This document shows, in pieces, positions 33,201 through 45,839 of a stretch of DNA of 64,000 bases. Made by a program: the position numbers and the translations under genes. Source of the DNA: Lunularia cruciata (taxonomy: Eukaryota; Streptophyta; Marchantiopsida; Lunulariales; Lunulariaceae); the NCBI GenBank assembly GCA_948567375.1, contig OX419757.1, positions 13,330,001-13,394,000 of the forward strand, given 5' to 3'. The stretch's first letter is position 1. Each line of letters begins with the position of its first letter. The notes beneath the pieces are model-generated. The model did not search any database. It had not been told where the DNA came from and saw only the letters and a list, made by a program, of their open reading frames with translations.

Positions 33201-35543
33201 CCAATGTTGCATCCGGTTTTCCTTTGTTTGTTAGGTGGTGGATTTTTGCTGTGGTGCAAATGACTTCTCCACCCTCCTGAAAGCGAAACTGGACAGCGTC
33301 GGGAAGACTTGTGAATACAAGAATTTTGACATTCACCCGCCAAGAGTAAGTCAAGGCAAAGACTTAGAGGAACTTCAATCCATTTATCCTATTTTACAGT
33401 ACCCATTTAGAGTAAGCTTACCCATTTTAGAACTAGATAGGTCAGTGGGTGCTCAGACATCAAACATTGTGGACTGAACGTGATCTCAGACTTACTAACT
33501 GTTCAACGTCTTTTGTGAAAATGCAGAATACTTTTGGTTTCACCAAAGGAGACTGGTTTCAAAACCAAGGGATCGGATTTGCCGCGGGGAAAAAACTTGT
33601 AAGTATTAATTATTTTCTTCAAGTCACTACAGGCCTTTTCCAGCTTGATGATCCATCCATATGTTTCTTTCGCACTCTCAAGTGAGTGTCCTTCGACGTA
33701 CAGGTTATGGGCCTGAACCCACCGTTTGGTCACAAAGCACTTCTCGCGACCAAATTCGTTGAACATGCATTGAAGTTTCGACCCAAACTTCTTGTGCTTA
33801 TCGTGCCTCCCGAAACAATGGAGTAAGTCAAGGAGACCGTTTTACTTCACTTCACGACCTAGCCTCAATAGGGAGTGTTAGTTATCGTTTGTATTTATAG
33901 TTGAGAAGCTGGGGTTCTGCAGAGCGAGATTGATTTTTCCATTCACATATCTGCCCGCTGAAGCATCTGGACAGAGCTTAGTACCATTAGAAGAGATATT
34001 GCAGGCACTTCGGGGTTTCATCCAACTTGTTTGTTTGGTTGCAGTGATGGAAGAAGATACGCAGATTTCAATTACAATCTCGTGTGGGAAGATAAGGAGC
34101 TTCTGTCTGGGAAAGTACGTCGCCTTATTGCCTGAACTTAAAGACTCATTGTTGTGAATCTAGTGAAATGACAGCAGTCATTCTAAGCTGATGGTTGATA
34201 TCTGTCAATTGCAGTCATTCTACTTGCCAGGATCTCTCGACAGAAGCGACGAAGGAAATATAGCCCAGTGGAATAATATTACCCCTCCTCTTTATCTCTG
34301 GTGTCCTGCCGAGATGTTAACAAGGCATCAACAAATCGCCTACCAGCACAACCATATAGGTAGTCTACCTCCGGGTGTGAACGAGTTACCTCCGCCCACA
34401 CCTCGGGCTCTACTTCCGGAGAAGCTGCAAACAGGTTCTCCTGGGATACCTGCGCAGCACCAGCATGCATTGCGAGTTGAAATCCCGGAACTACCCACCC
34501 ATCATACTCCTACAGCATCTCCTCTTTCAATGAAGGATATTCACCAAAAGCCGACATCAGCTGGTTTAGCAAGTCTTTGCAGGACCGCAAAAGCAGAGAG
34601 TCACTTAAGCATGCCTCGCCCACTACCGCCGCCCTCTGTCAGATCTCAATCTCCAGAAGAGCTTAGTACTTCACGAAGCTCATCCAGTTCTCAAGGTGGG
34701 CAGAGTCATCTGGCTTCCCCTCATGTTCAGCCCTTCAGCCAAAATGTTTTCTTTGATGGACGTGACGCTGGATTGGCTTCGCAACATGTGCCCATCCCAA
34801 AAGATGGTCGTGATAATTCTGCAGGAGTGGGCCATGCAGACTTCGATCGCACTAGAATACCCTTGAGCATGCAGGGGAGCCATACGATATCTCCCGTTCA
34901 GAGACTTTCATCTTCAGAAGGGCATACTCCTGCTGGGATCCCAGTCGAACATTCTGGCTACGTTCCTACTGAACCCACTCTCTATCACCACGGTCGTAGT
35001 TCACAGATGCAAAGACCTACACATATTCAGCAAGGTCCATTCCCACATACCATTGTACATACAAGTACGAATCCATCAGCATATCCGCGAATACCACGAA
35101 ACTCTTCGCCCCATCCACCTCGACCAATTAGTCCAGGGCTACATACTCAACTGCATCCAAGTTTACCGTCACTGCCAAGTACACAGCTCGGTCGGATACC
35201 CAGCTGGCCGTTAGGGGCACCACCTGCTCCTAGTCCTCCTCTTCCTCATGGATTTCCACTAGGTATGTCGCTAGGGGGGCTTCCTCCTCTTCCTCCCCGA
35301 TTTCCACCAGGCATGCATGGAGCTCACATCCAGCATCCTGTCCATCTTGTCCAAGGTTGGCATGGAGGTCCCCACTTCCCTCCTCACGGTGATTTAGTTA
35401 TGGGGCGTCCTGGTGTCCCTGAATACGTTCCTCATTTCATGAATCCGAACATACCACATGGAGGGAGAGACCCCCTTCCCAGTGGAAGACACAATCCAGG
35501 CGGTGAATCTGGTTTCGGTTCAGGGGGGTGGATCGAGGATTAA
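22776..35543 (+). CDS. EDM2: EDM2-like PHD-finger / methyltransferase-like chromatin protein (22 inferred exons)
   Basis: Inferred exons: 22776-23074, 23254-23748, 24822-24962, 25158-25260, 25871-25933, 26155-26244, 26421-26719, 26879-27256, 27732-27834, 28104-28199, 28404-28648, 28769-28864, 29071-29559, 29734-29872, 29915-30115, 32741-32833, 33060-33101, 33235-33345, 33527-33598, 33704-33822, 34045-34114, 34215-35543. Every junction is GT-AG and phase-consistent, giving about 1690 residues with no internal stop. EDM2 proteins are nuclear. In Arabidopsis EDM2 binds heterochromatic marks and controls transcript processing and silencing at genes with intronic transposons. The order here, tandem PHD fingers, an EDM2-type region, a methyltransferase-like domain and a Pro-rich tail ending SGGWIED, fits that family. 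The ATG at 22776 follows an in-frame TAG, and an upstream coding exon is possible. Exons 5-6 and the 29915 exon are the least certain. Confidence 0.88.
26922..27056 (+). repeat. 66-base tandem duplication in EDM2-like exon 8 (22-residue repeat)
   Basis: Two units encode VTKNLLDAAKEQLEATKENV, followed by DH in the first and ES in the second. The period is 66 bases (26933 and 26999 mark the same position). The amphipathic Ala/Lys/Glu pattern with 11-residue periodicity resembles LEA_4 or coiled-coil repeats. The units are nearly identical at DNA level, so the duplication is recent. Confidence 0.85.
27200..28864 (+). other. EDM2: EDM2-like gene, PHD finger exons 8-12
   Basis: PHD 1 spans three exons: CAICDDGGDLL, then FCDGPCVRSFHA and FCPNC-type ligands in SWLCPNCEKKVHQCF. 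The extended second and third zinc modules follow: CFICGNLG, YLCDVALCGRFYHPEC, CCPAHKCRKC and CRRCPKAYHKNCLPP. Exon 12 (ISFEETDDEPVRAWEIGEED, then VIYCT) is the conserved EDM2 step after the fingers. All expected Cys and His ligands are visible. Confidence 0.88.
30116..32740 (+). other. Large intron (2.6 kb) of the EDM2-like gene
   Basis: The flanking exons join directly in phase (LIRGE then DALRVYFAPLLHG), as in the family, so no coding exon is missing. The intron holds pyrimidine-rich sequence with an imperfect tandem duplication of about 450 bases. Confidence 0.75.
31480..32330. repeat. Imperfect tandem duplication inside the large intron
   Basis: The word TTTCAATTTCAGATGC occurs at 31591 and 32046, and GATGTATACTA at 31656 and 32106, a period of about 450-455. 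A GTGGGTTCTGGATCC word recurs at 31841 and 31914, with a variant at 32284. The copies are clearly diverged. Confidence 0.65.
32741..34114 (+). other. EDM2: EDM2-like gene, methyltransferase-like domain exons 16-21
   Basis: HGTRYTSYGRHFTNPDKL leads into motif I, VVDFCCGANDFSTLL, the S-adenosylmethionine fold loop, and then MGLNPPFGHKALLATKF, which contains an N-P-P-F box like that of amino-methyltransferases. KLLVLIVPPE follows. The family calls this a methyltransferase-like domain, and activity is not established by sequence. Six small exons of 42-119 bases encode it. Confidence 0.88.
34215..35543 (+). other. EDM2: EDM2-like gene, last exon: Pro/Ser/His-rich tail
   Basis: SFYLPGSLDRSDEGN with NITPPLYLW completes the methyltransferase-like region. 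About 380 residues of Pro-, Ser- and His-rich low-complexity sequence follow, ending GSGGWIED at the stop. A short G-rich C-terminal GGWI motif is typical of the family. Confidence 0.88.
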
Positions 35544-38500
35544 ACTTGGTCTCTTGTAACTAAGTAGTATTGAACTTGGTCATGTAGGAGATCATGAGGT
35601 AAAGAAACTCTGTAAACTGGGACGAGTTCTTTTGTAAAAATGGCCATGTGTCTACACGGAAATAGTATGTCCTATAGTTTCATGTGTCTCAAGTCTCAGC
35701 CAACAGCGTGCTTCTGAGGCTTCAAATTTGATCCGAAGTAAAATCAAGTTGCTATCAGTGGGAGTTTTGGTAGGTCTCAGTCACATGCAGTGCAACTCAC
35801 TGGTTCATCAGATTGTTCTGCTCGGTCGGGATGAATTTTCCTCAGAGTCTCGGCATCTAACCATGTAAAATATGAAAATTGTCTCTTGTCTACAGATCGA
35901 TGTCATCTTTGTGGCAGAATTAGAGGGGACAGACTGATTGAACTATTAATTTGTTTTGTGAACTCATTCTCTAGAGAGAAGTTGGAACCGGTCGTCCTTC
36001 ATACAATCTCAGATCCAGATAGTTCTTATCCAGGGTCATTAATGTGAATCGTAACCGTTATTCAAGTAGAGCGCGGAGTACCTGGTGAGTTAGTACGAGC
36101 TAGATACTTTTTTGAATAGTTTTCTGTTGTCTTATTTTGTTGTGGTCGCATGTAGTCCTTTGGTTGCACAATCTGAATATGAAAAGCGCTTTGTCCTCGA
36201 AGGTATGTTATCGATCTGTTTAGAGATATTCGAACACCTTTGTTGCCTTCATTTCTTGTTGAACTTGGCCATTCCAGTTTCTTCAAAATGAGTTCGCAAG
36301 CTCTGGTATACTGGAGGAGGATTACAAAAGTAGATTCACCGACACGGACGAGCTTGCTGTGCAATAACTTCCTATCGTGTATATAACTAGAGTCTTCGCT
36401 TGTTCTTCTCTATACATTCTCGTGAAGTTCTCTGTTTCTATGACTCCCCACTTGCGAGGAGCTACGATCCTTTAGTCTCCACCGAAGCTTACCACAAGGG
36501 GAGTAATATCTGACAAATTTTTGGATAAGATTTGTCCTTCCTGAGCTTGTGCTGTCCTGTATTTCGATAAACAGAATCGAAGAATCTTTTGTTTTGCTAC
36601 GGATCTCGTATTTGTGTTTAGTTGCGAGAAGACTTCATAAGTAGCTCTACGTGCCCAGTGAGAACCATAGTCACATTGCCAGACTAAATTTATAAACCCC
36701 TATGATATCGGTACAGATAGTACAGGATGGGCTGGGTAACATTTGTTGCATATTTTCACAAGTTCCTGGCACTGTTCGAGTTTCTTCTTTTCTCTTGTTC
36801 AATCCTTCAACCCCCTTACATACATTCTTCTTCGCACAACTTGTCAGACGTTATGAGTTGCGGTTCCTTACATTTCAAAGATATACATTTGCAATTAGTC
36901 TATATTGCATCATGTGATTTACTTACACTTCAGTGCACTTAACTTGCCTTGCATTTCTATTTGCTGCACAATTAAACTCGTTATCCCATTACCCATACAA
37001 TATCATTTCTCGTCGATATAAACGAATAACGATGTAAACATTCTTGAGAAGACCACGTTCATGAGACCACGTTCTCGAGGTTTGTACCAATGTCTGTACT
37101 GATGTCTTTACTTGGACAAATGGTGCTGAATGAGATAGAGAACTAGAATGCAGAATTAGATAAGAAGCTCTAAGGGCGATATCCGGCTAAATCGTCTGGA
37201 CATGTAGTGGGCTTCCTTTAGTCGATATCACCAGATTCTTTTCAGTGTCTTGAAAGCTTCACCGACTCATGGGCTTTTGCGGCTACTAGAATTTGCCTCA
37301 TGTGTCTCATGAGTCACTGTACCGCGTGGGGTTAATTTCTGTTACATCGAAACCGTGTGTTGGTGGAGCGTATGATCAGTAAATAGCGTGATCATGCTAA
37401 GTGGGAAAGGGACATGAACAACACGACAAAACTCGTACCTGAGAGGAACAATTCAAAATGTTGTGACATTAATAGTTCGTGCCGGTGTTCACATACGCTA
37501 CTGACTTGTTCGATGTTGTAATGAGTGAGTTTTCTCCTTTTTTGTTCCTGGGAAAAGGAAATTTCACTAATACTGCTATGTTACAGTACCATAATGATGG
37601 AGAGGCTAGAACCTTCAAAGTCAGCGCTCGGACTTACATAAATCGCACACCGTGATGGGAGACTGAATTGGAACAAGTTAGTGAAAGTATCTGACAATTG
37701 GGAAGGTGGAAGCACTTTGACCGCATCATCGCACTATACTTCAGTATATGTGACAGTGGGTTGCCGCCAGCGAATTCACCACAATTATGAGCGAATTATC
37801 CCAGCGGAGGTGCCAATTTAGTTTGATTAGATGTTCCTGGTTCATGTCTGCAGACAGTCTGCACGTTTCATATCTATATTACCCACTTCCAACCATCATG
37901 ATGGAACGATTTTCTCATGACTACATTATGCTTTACTGATTGATCATGTGAAATATATTCGATTTCAGAAATTTACATATGCATATATTCTTTGTCTCTA
38001 CAACTTCCTTGTAATAAATTTGTTGTTTTATGCCCGGAGATATCATGTAGCCCATGTTGAGCTCTCAAGTACACATAGCAATGGATAGGATGGGCCTACA
38101 ATGATAAAGGTACTGACTTATTTGATGGCTGGGACTCTCTGTCATGTCCGTCTCTTTTCTCGAAACGTATATTTTTCGTGGTGTTATTCGTGCTCATCTT
38201 TTTGTCTAACTATGGCTCCTAACTGCTTTTGAAGACAAGAGATAGTTTATATGTGCTTTTCTTGACACGCCGAGTGGGTGCTTTACAATAATGCCCGATA
38301 ACAATATTGGTACCAATATCATTCCGCTGGGAGAGTAATGATTATTTGTTATACGACCCGATAGCAATATTACTATACTATTTCCATTTTTGAACTGTTT
38401 AGAGATAGAGTGATTCTATGATAAAATAATCATAATGAAAATATGTATTATAATACTTCAAATATAACAAAAAATATTCAAATAAAAGAGATAATAAGTA

Positions 38501-38753
38501 ATGTACTTCAAGAAATGAAGAAAGTAAAACCAACAGATCAGTAATAATTTTTGTATACCTGTCAATATTGCTTTCATGTTTTCGTCTGTAAGAACTGAAA
38601 TTGAAAATTTTAAAACATACTGCTAGACCTCATGGACCTCATGGACCTCATGTAACGTTTAGCAAATTACGTTACATGTAATACATACGTTACAATTAAG
38701 ACAAGCTTCACGTTAAAGAGTGAGATTATAAAATTATATTTCACAAAATTATA

Positions 38754-38791
38754 TTTCATCATTCTATTTAAAAAAAAATAGAATGATGAAA
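38754..38791. repeat. 15-base inverted repeat (hairpin)
   Basis: The arms at 38754-38768 and 38777-38791 are perfectly complementary around an 8-base A-rich loop. It could be a terminator-like foldback or MITE debris. No element boundary is visible. Confidence 0.6.
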
Positions 38792-41588
38792 AATAATGAA
38801 TAAAACATTTAATAAGTACATAAATAAATATCATATTATATCACTTCCAAATAATAACTTCTATCGCTAAAGTCTAGGCTTATAACAGTATCTAATGCCA
38901 TCTCTTATATAAAGGATATACCTAAATATGCCATGTCCCTACCTTCAATGCAGGAAATCTCTAAGTCTATATCGGCCTAAAGTCAAAGATAAGCAAAACA
39001 AATCTACTAATTCCCGCAGTTTGATATTGAGCTTGAGGCTCAATTGCCCAACAATTGTTTAAATTAATCCCCGAGACGGAAATAAGTTTCAACATCCAAA
39101 TTACTAAAATATCTCATCCACAACAACTCTCTGGTTGCACAAAATGGAAAATGTAACAAAATAGGTAAAGTCCTTTTATACATTGTTGATTTATACATGT
39201 TAGAAGTTTATCCTCGGTAATTTGTCCCACACTTTGAAACTCTTCCTACTCTTCCTCACGAACATTCAAGAGCTGGCGTAAAACAGTTATTCCTCATATA
39301 TGCAATGTTTCAATATTATTTTTATGTTTTGCCAATCAACTTTGTACTTGAGCCAAATTTACGGTTGGAGTTTAAACTTAGATCATAACAAAAATTTACC
39401 TCTATATTTCAATTAGTGTTACCTCTTTGAATAATAACATATATCTCCAATTTAAGGATATTTTAATACTTAATAAATAAGAATTTTTCTGTAAGACACA
39501 AAGATTCGTCATGGTATACACAACTTATCCCAAAGTAAAATTCTATCCTGAAGTTGAACTTCGAGGTCTTATTGCACTCATCCAAATTACCTATTTCTTA
39601 TAAATTACTTCCAATTTTAGATGTCTACCTTCAATCTTGAATCACAAAATTCTTATTTTAAAACAATACCAAAAAAAAACAATAAAATAACATACAACAT
39701 CCCATTTGAAAATTTCATTGCTATACAATTCTTTGAACTAGTAAAATATACCCAAACCTTACAAAGATGATTCTAGATCATATTATGAAAGATGAAAAAA
39801 ATGATGCATGTCAAGCTCCATCCAAACTAATAGTCTTCCCAGTAAGCTAGTTAACTAGTCTAACAACTCACTGACGATCAGAACATCCACTCAATGACAA
39901 AAGTTAGCCTACTCATTCTCCATGGATATGTAAGTTGAACTATAAGCTTTTCTAGATAAAATACTCAACTTTTATTAACCATTCACTCAATAAATCATGA
40001 GTCTCTTACAAATTAGGACAAGGATGAGATGGTAAGGCTAGACCAAGCACCACACTCCCTCATCAACAATGCCGTGCTTAGATCTATTACTTCTTACTTA
40101 GATCTGCATAAGTAAAATTATGAAATTGATTAGAGGTTGATCAACTCCTTAATCAGATTTTCCCTCAAAGGACTTTCAACATTTTCAGGTCAAAGTATGA
40201 TTTTATTTCTAGTAAGTCTAATTAACATGTCTACTACTTTGCTCAATACTTCCTTATATTTTGCAAAGTATTAAGACTCAAAGGTTTTGTGCTTTCTTTC
40301 TTCCAGCTCTATTCTTTCTTCTTTCACTCTCTCATACTCAAAAAATCACCTTTTATTCCTTCTACATTCATAATCATTAACCCTAAAATATATGGCTTTG
40401 AGGTCTTGGATAATCTCTCACACACTCCATAAAACTCATATTTCTCCTCATTTTTGGATTAAAATACTAGACAATCTCATCAATTAGTTTCTTCAAATCT
40501 ACACACTTTACCATCTTCTTACCTCCTTGCTCTTTAAAGGAGATACTACCAATATGAGGAAATAAAGTGTCAAAAGAAATTGGTTAGCACTACAAGAATA
40601 GTTCTTTAAATGAAAAAAAATAAATTTCTAAGTTGAATGACTTCTCTTATACTCAAGATTTAGAAGAGAAGTGTGACATAAATGCTTATCTATTAAGGTG
40701 TAAGATCAAGAAGAAATGAAGTAATGTACTCTCTTTCCAAGAGACTTCAACAATAAAAACTCTTGCAATGTCAAAATATATTCCTTAGTCCAAATGATGT
40801 ACATGGTCCATGCTACATTATAAGATTAAAATTTGAAGTTAAAATTGTCAAGGTGGAATCTTCTTTCATATCAAAATTCCCTTGTCAAACTCTTTAAGAT
40901 CAAAGGCTTCTTTAGGTAATTTTTTTTGAAAGGAAAATGATTTATAGACACCAAATTCTCTCTTTGAAGGTAAAAAACTTAATAAAAATCGAGTCCTATG
41001 AAGATCAAATAATTCTTATAAGTCAAATCTTCTTCAAGGTTGAATACTTCTTATAGGTCTCTTACTGAGTAAAATACTTCAAGGTGAATATTATTGAAGG
41101 GTAAAAGGATAATTTATATATCTATAATTAGAGAAAAGGTATTTCATTTATCTAGAATTAGACAAATTAAAAAAAAGATAAAACATCAAGTGTTAAAATG
41201 AAGAAAAAGGAAAAATAAATTGATAACAAAAAATCTAAATAAATAAAAGTTAAAGTAAAATATTAATTGAAAAAATTAAATAGTGCAAAAGCATATCCTC
41301 GTTGCTTCCAAAAACTAAAATAGAATTATGAATTGAAAAGCTTGGACACCACAACTAGTCTTATTGGTATCAAAATTCTTTGGATTGAACAACTTCTCAA
41401 GATAATTCAACTTTTATAATTGGTTGAGTTATCTCAAAGTAATAAAATTGTTCTCTCTACTTCAACAAAGTCTTCTATATCTACCTCAAAAAAATTTTAA
41501 AAAAGATCAACATCAATAAGAGGTTTATCAATATCAATAAGAGATTTGGGTTTGATAACATCAATCTCAATGATAATCACTTTTTTTT

Positions 41589-41589
<1 letters not shown>

Positions 41590-41637
<48 letters not shown>
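41590..41637. repeat. (TA)n microsatellite
   Basis: An uninterrupted TA tract of about 48 bases, preceded by a T-rich run. Confidence 0.95.
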
Positions 41638-41639
<2 letters not shown>

Positions 41640-41640
<1 letters not shown>

Positions 41641-42660
41641 CTTTATGACTTATTGAAGCCTTAGACCTACCACGGTTGAAGAGACAAAGAGAGTCAAATC
41701 TCTTGATCATTTTCATGGCTTCTTCCAGTCACTTAGATTTCTTCATAATTATCAAAATCTTTGTATAAGACTTCAGCACAAGTATGAAAGAAGTAAAATT
41801 ATGCTTCTTCTTTTTGAATTCCATACACTATTCCAAAATTAGATAGCACAACTCTTGATTCTAATTATCACCATCTTTGTATAAGAAGAATCTAATGCTT
41901 CTTCTTCATGAATCTACACACCTGATTCCAAAATTGAATAACTCAGCTCTTCACCAAATCAATATGATATGACGTTATACAGAACCTCATATCTATATTT
42001 CAATCCTTCAATACAATAAGAGAAACAAAAGATATCTTATAAAGGTAAATTATATGCTAGATGCAAGAGTTCTATAGAACTCTTGCAATCAAGTTGTAAA
42101 AATCAGATTGTTTTTGCTTCACTGAATAATTCTACCAACATTTTGCAATACTTTCAAATTTTCTTACTAAAAAATAGAATTTTATAATCATCATTTGTAA
42201 TATTGGTGGCTTAGAAATATTATTCACAATCCAACAAAAGCTCTACACTCCATCTACAACTTTCTTCCTCTTACATAATTGGGAAATTGAGCTTGATAAA
42301 ATAAAAATAATACATTTCTCTTAATGTTACTCCTTTATTGAGTATTAGTTTCAAATGTGAGATGCTTGATTTGTTGTTGTATTGCATGAATCATGAAGTT
42401 ATTCATTATATATACATTACCTTCCCTTTCAAAGTGCAAAAGACTACTTTTAAGTCAATGTATAGATAACACATATCAACCTTTGAACATAAGTGACAAT
42501 TTGAAGCACTAAAGACTCATATTCATATGGATAATATCCAGGAAAGTTTGACCCGTATAAAAATTCTAATAATTTGGTGGTGATTGTTGGTTAAGATTAC
42601 ATACCTCTAGTTCTTACTTTGTTACAATGTAGAAGATGAAAATCTAAGAGAACAAGTAGG
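41640..42660 (-). pseudogene. Decayed element B-related gag and leader
   Basis: Minus-strand similarity to element B gag is visible in several places: GATGCTTGATTTGTTGTTGTATTGCAT near 42360 corresponds to about 9630-9656, and a primer-binding-site-like TTCTTACTTTGTTACAATG lies near 42615. No frame survives. The LTR expected to the right is not recognisable. Confidence 0.4.
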
Positions 42661-44633
42661 GGGTATAAAAGAAGAAAAATAGACCAAGAATTGAATGGAA
42701 TAACTACAAGGTGGTTCAAGGTACTATTATCTATATTTAGGATGATACTAGTTTTTCTATTAGTGAAATTAGCCATTAAAATTTAGTCAAGTAACTTCTT
42801 GGACAATTACTAAATTTTTTGTTCTTTCTTAATATTATTTTATGAATTTCTTATGTGTCTATATAAATGAAATATCTACTTGAACTTTCCGGTAGTTTAC
42901 ATACTAATTTTATATACCACAAATTTTACTATTATTAAAATATTCAAAATCAAATTCAAATTGGAATTTAAAACTTTTATTTCGGATATAAATTTGATAA
43001 AATCTTTGATTATGCATGATTTAATTATATATTGTATAAATTATATTCAATAAGTTCCCAATTCTTAATTTTGAGTATTTGAAGTTAAAATAATGATCTA
43101 ATTCCAATTTCTAGATTTGTAGATCATTTGAAAAACATCTTGTTTTATTTTTATTATTTAAAATTTTAGATACTACTTATTGATAGGCATCTTTTGAGGT
43201 AATAACTAATTTTTTAATTTGATTTGGAATAAAAATAATTTCATAATAGCCATTATGAAATATTTAATTTTATTTATAAATATTAAATATCAAGATTAAA
43301 ATGAGTTTCTTTTAATTTTAAATAAATTATAAAACTAACATAAAATTTGACTATGATATAGTTGATTGAAATGCAAAGCTATTTGCTTCAACAAAATATA
43401 CTGAATCAAAGTAAAATTTATTGGAAAATTATATTTTCTTGAGAAATATATTTCAGAAATTAAGAATTATATGTTCATAGTCACTAAGCCATCAAATTAT
43501 CTTGTAATTATCAATTAAATTGAAAATTATGGTAATAGATGGCATTAACAGAAAAGATTTAAAGAGAATACATGATGTTATAAATAAGTTCAACTATAAT
43601 ATACCTAGTTAAGAAAACATTATTTCAGCAACAAAATATAATTTCAGCAAGACTGCAACTCTTTTGAATAATACTATAATATATCCAACACCAACATTGT
43701 TAGTATACTTATACTCTAAATTATATACATAATTGAAATAACCCTTTCATTTTTATTACCTCTATATACATGTTTATATTCTCATTTCCCTATATATAAA
43801 AAATTCATTATAACATCTTTGATGGTGAACATAATTTCTGTATTAAATAATATGTGCAGCATATGAAAATATCAAATAAAAAATTAAACAAAAATCATAT
43901 AAGGATAAATTTTTTTATTATATAAGATTTTTATAAATTATAAAATTATTTATGTATTTATAAAATAGTAAGAATCATTTTCATCGATTCTAATATTCCT
44001 TGATTTACAATTTAGTTTACTTTATGATAAATAAGTTCTAATCACATAAGTATCACATTATTTAAGTTTATTATGAGTATTGAAGGACGATTTATGTGTC
44101 AGATGAAACCAAGCTGATCTTGATGGGTATGAACATTTATTCGTAAGTGAAAAATAGTGACCTTTTTAACCATTGATAAAAGCGTAAACTTTTCCTCTCC
44201 CATTTTTTCTGTAATCAACCTGCTAACATAGAAATTGGTAATTCCAACGATGCAAGATAATTGTTTAACGGCCTCCGCAAGGCTATTGAGGCCCGAACTA
44301 GCCCCATTGAAATTATATTGCCATAAGTGCTACTTAAAATAAAATTCTAAGAAATTTTTTATATGTACTTGTACAAATTTACATAATATAATTAGCAGAC
44401 TTGAAGACTATATTTAACTTGTCTAATACATATGTTAATATTGAAAATTATCGGTTTTTTACTATTACCTTAATTTCTTGGGATCCGTTGATGCTTCTTG
44501 ACATCTATCCAATAATCTTTTGATACATATTATATATTATATATTTAGTAAATTTTTTTATAGAAAAATAAATTTTATTAAGTTGGAAGATAATTCCCTA
44601 GAATGGCAATTCATTTTTCAATTCTATGAAGAA
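42661..44633. other. AT-rich spacer
   Basis: No ORF, repeat family or RNA gene recognised. Composition is extremely AT-rich. Confidence 0.5.
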
Positions 44634-45291
44634 TATCGTGCATACATACATTGCTACACAACATTGTACATTATAGAAGTACAATTCACACATTAGTCAT
44701 ACATGAACTCTAAAGTGCTACAATAATAATTTCTTCTTCTACTCAAATTAACTCAAACAAATTAGTATTTGATCATTCACTCAACACTTTGCAAACAATC
44801 GGGCACTGATTATAATCAAGACACCCACTCTAGCTAAGAGACTCCAGGTGACGCTCACCAATCTCTATGCACCATAGCCAAAAACTCAAAGGCTCAACAT
44901 CAGAGAAATGAGCTCTATGGAGCTGCACTTTGAAGGTATACCCCTCTGCTCGACCTAGGTCTCAAACCCTTATGGTGCCATTGATGGTACATTTGACGGT
45001 GCAAATGGTGCAAGTGACGGTGGGTCTCACCATGTGATCAATAGTCCTAACATGAAATTGGACTACCAACAAGTAGTCCATGAGTAACTACAAAAATACT
45101 TATGACTACCAACACTACTACTCTAGCATCCAAGTAAAATAGCCTTGATGATACAAATGTCATGATAACTATCATGCATATATACATTGTTACACAATAT
45201 ACATTGTTACACAACATACATTGTCATCAACATCATACATTGTAGAAGCATAACTCACACATAAGTCATACATGAACTTTAAAGTGCTACA
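44634..45291 (-). repeat. Element A copy 2 3' LTR
   Basis: On the minus strand it starts TGTAGCAC at 45291 and ends GCACGATA at 44634 (copy 1 GCACGACA). The leading repeat is present at both ends, though diverged, with an internal deletion in the outer unit. Confidence 0.82.
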
Positions 45292-45484
45292 ATTGCCTTT
45301 CTAGCTGACAGTTAGGTCCTCTTAACTCCAAATAACCATCTACTCCAAGTACATGGTACACCCTCTGGTGGGCAAAGATCAAGAAGCTAAGTGCTATCGA
45401 GCCCCATTGTTAGTTGTATGTTTGCAATCTATAATATATAAAGGATGAACTAGCTATAAATCAAGTACATCTAGGACATGGCCA

Positions 45485-45715
45485 CTATCCTTGAGGAATC
45501 ACCATGAGAGGTGGAGTAAAACATGCCATATGCCATCCTCTTGAACAACTATCACACACTAACATAGTAGCAACTCCACAAGAAGACCCACAGAACATAC
45601 ACCGTAAGCATGCATGTACAAGTGCCAAGCTTAGGTCCATAATGTCATCAATGTTGGAAGATGGCATGGCGCACATCATCCTTCTAAACAACACCATCAC
45701 TTCCTTCCAACACAA
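45485..45715 (-). pseudogene. Element A copy 2 PHD finger
   Basis: CMFCGSS, MLVCDSCSRGWHMACFTPPL and VIPQG are readable, so six of eight zinc ligands are clear before a stop that replaces the Gln of copy 1's GQWLC. The conservation of this segment in an otherwise damaged copy supports the PHD finger as a normal part of the element. Confidence 0.82.
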
Positions 45716-45839
45716 GGACTCTAGAAGGAAAAAGGACTCTCAAGATAATGTGGCCTATAGTAACATCAAGTGTCATTAATGTTGTCTACTATAGATATGC
45801 ATAGTCACTTGGATGAAATCAACAAATTGAGGGTCTATA

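Larger units (their letters stand above)
35544..41639. other. 3' UTR region then AT-rich intergenic spacer
   Basis: The first few hundred bases are likely 3' UTR of the EDM2-like gene. No obvious single poly(A) signal can be assigned. Beyond about 38300 the sequence is strongly AT-rich without ORFs. A 16-base perfect palindrome centred on GGTACC lies at 38304-38319, and three copies of a GGACCTCAT word at about 38630-38652. Confidence 0.5.

Noticed and set aside
36702-36942. Two overlapping short open frames downstream of the EDM2-like gene
   Set aside because: Hydrophobic low-complexity translations with no homologue recognised and no splice or polyadenylation context.
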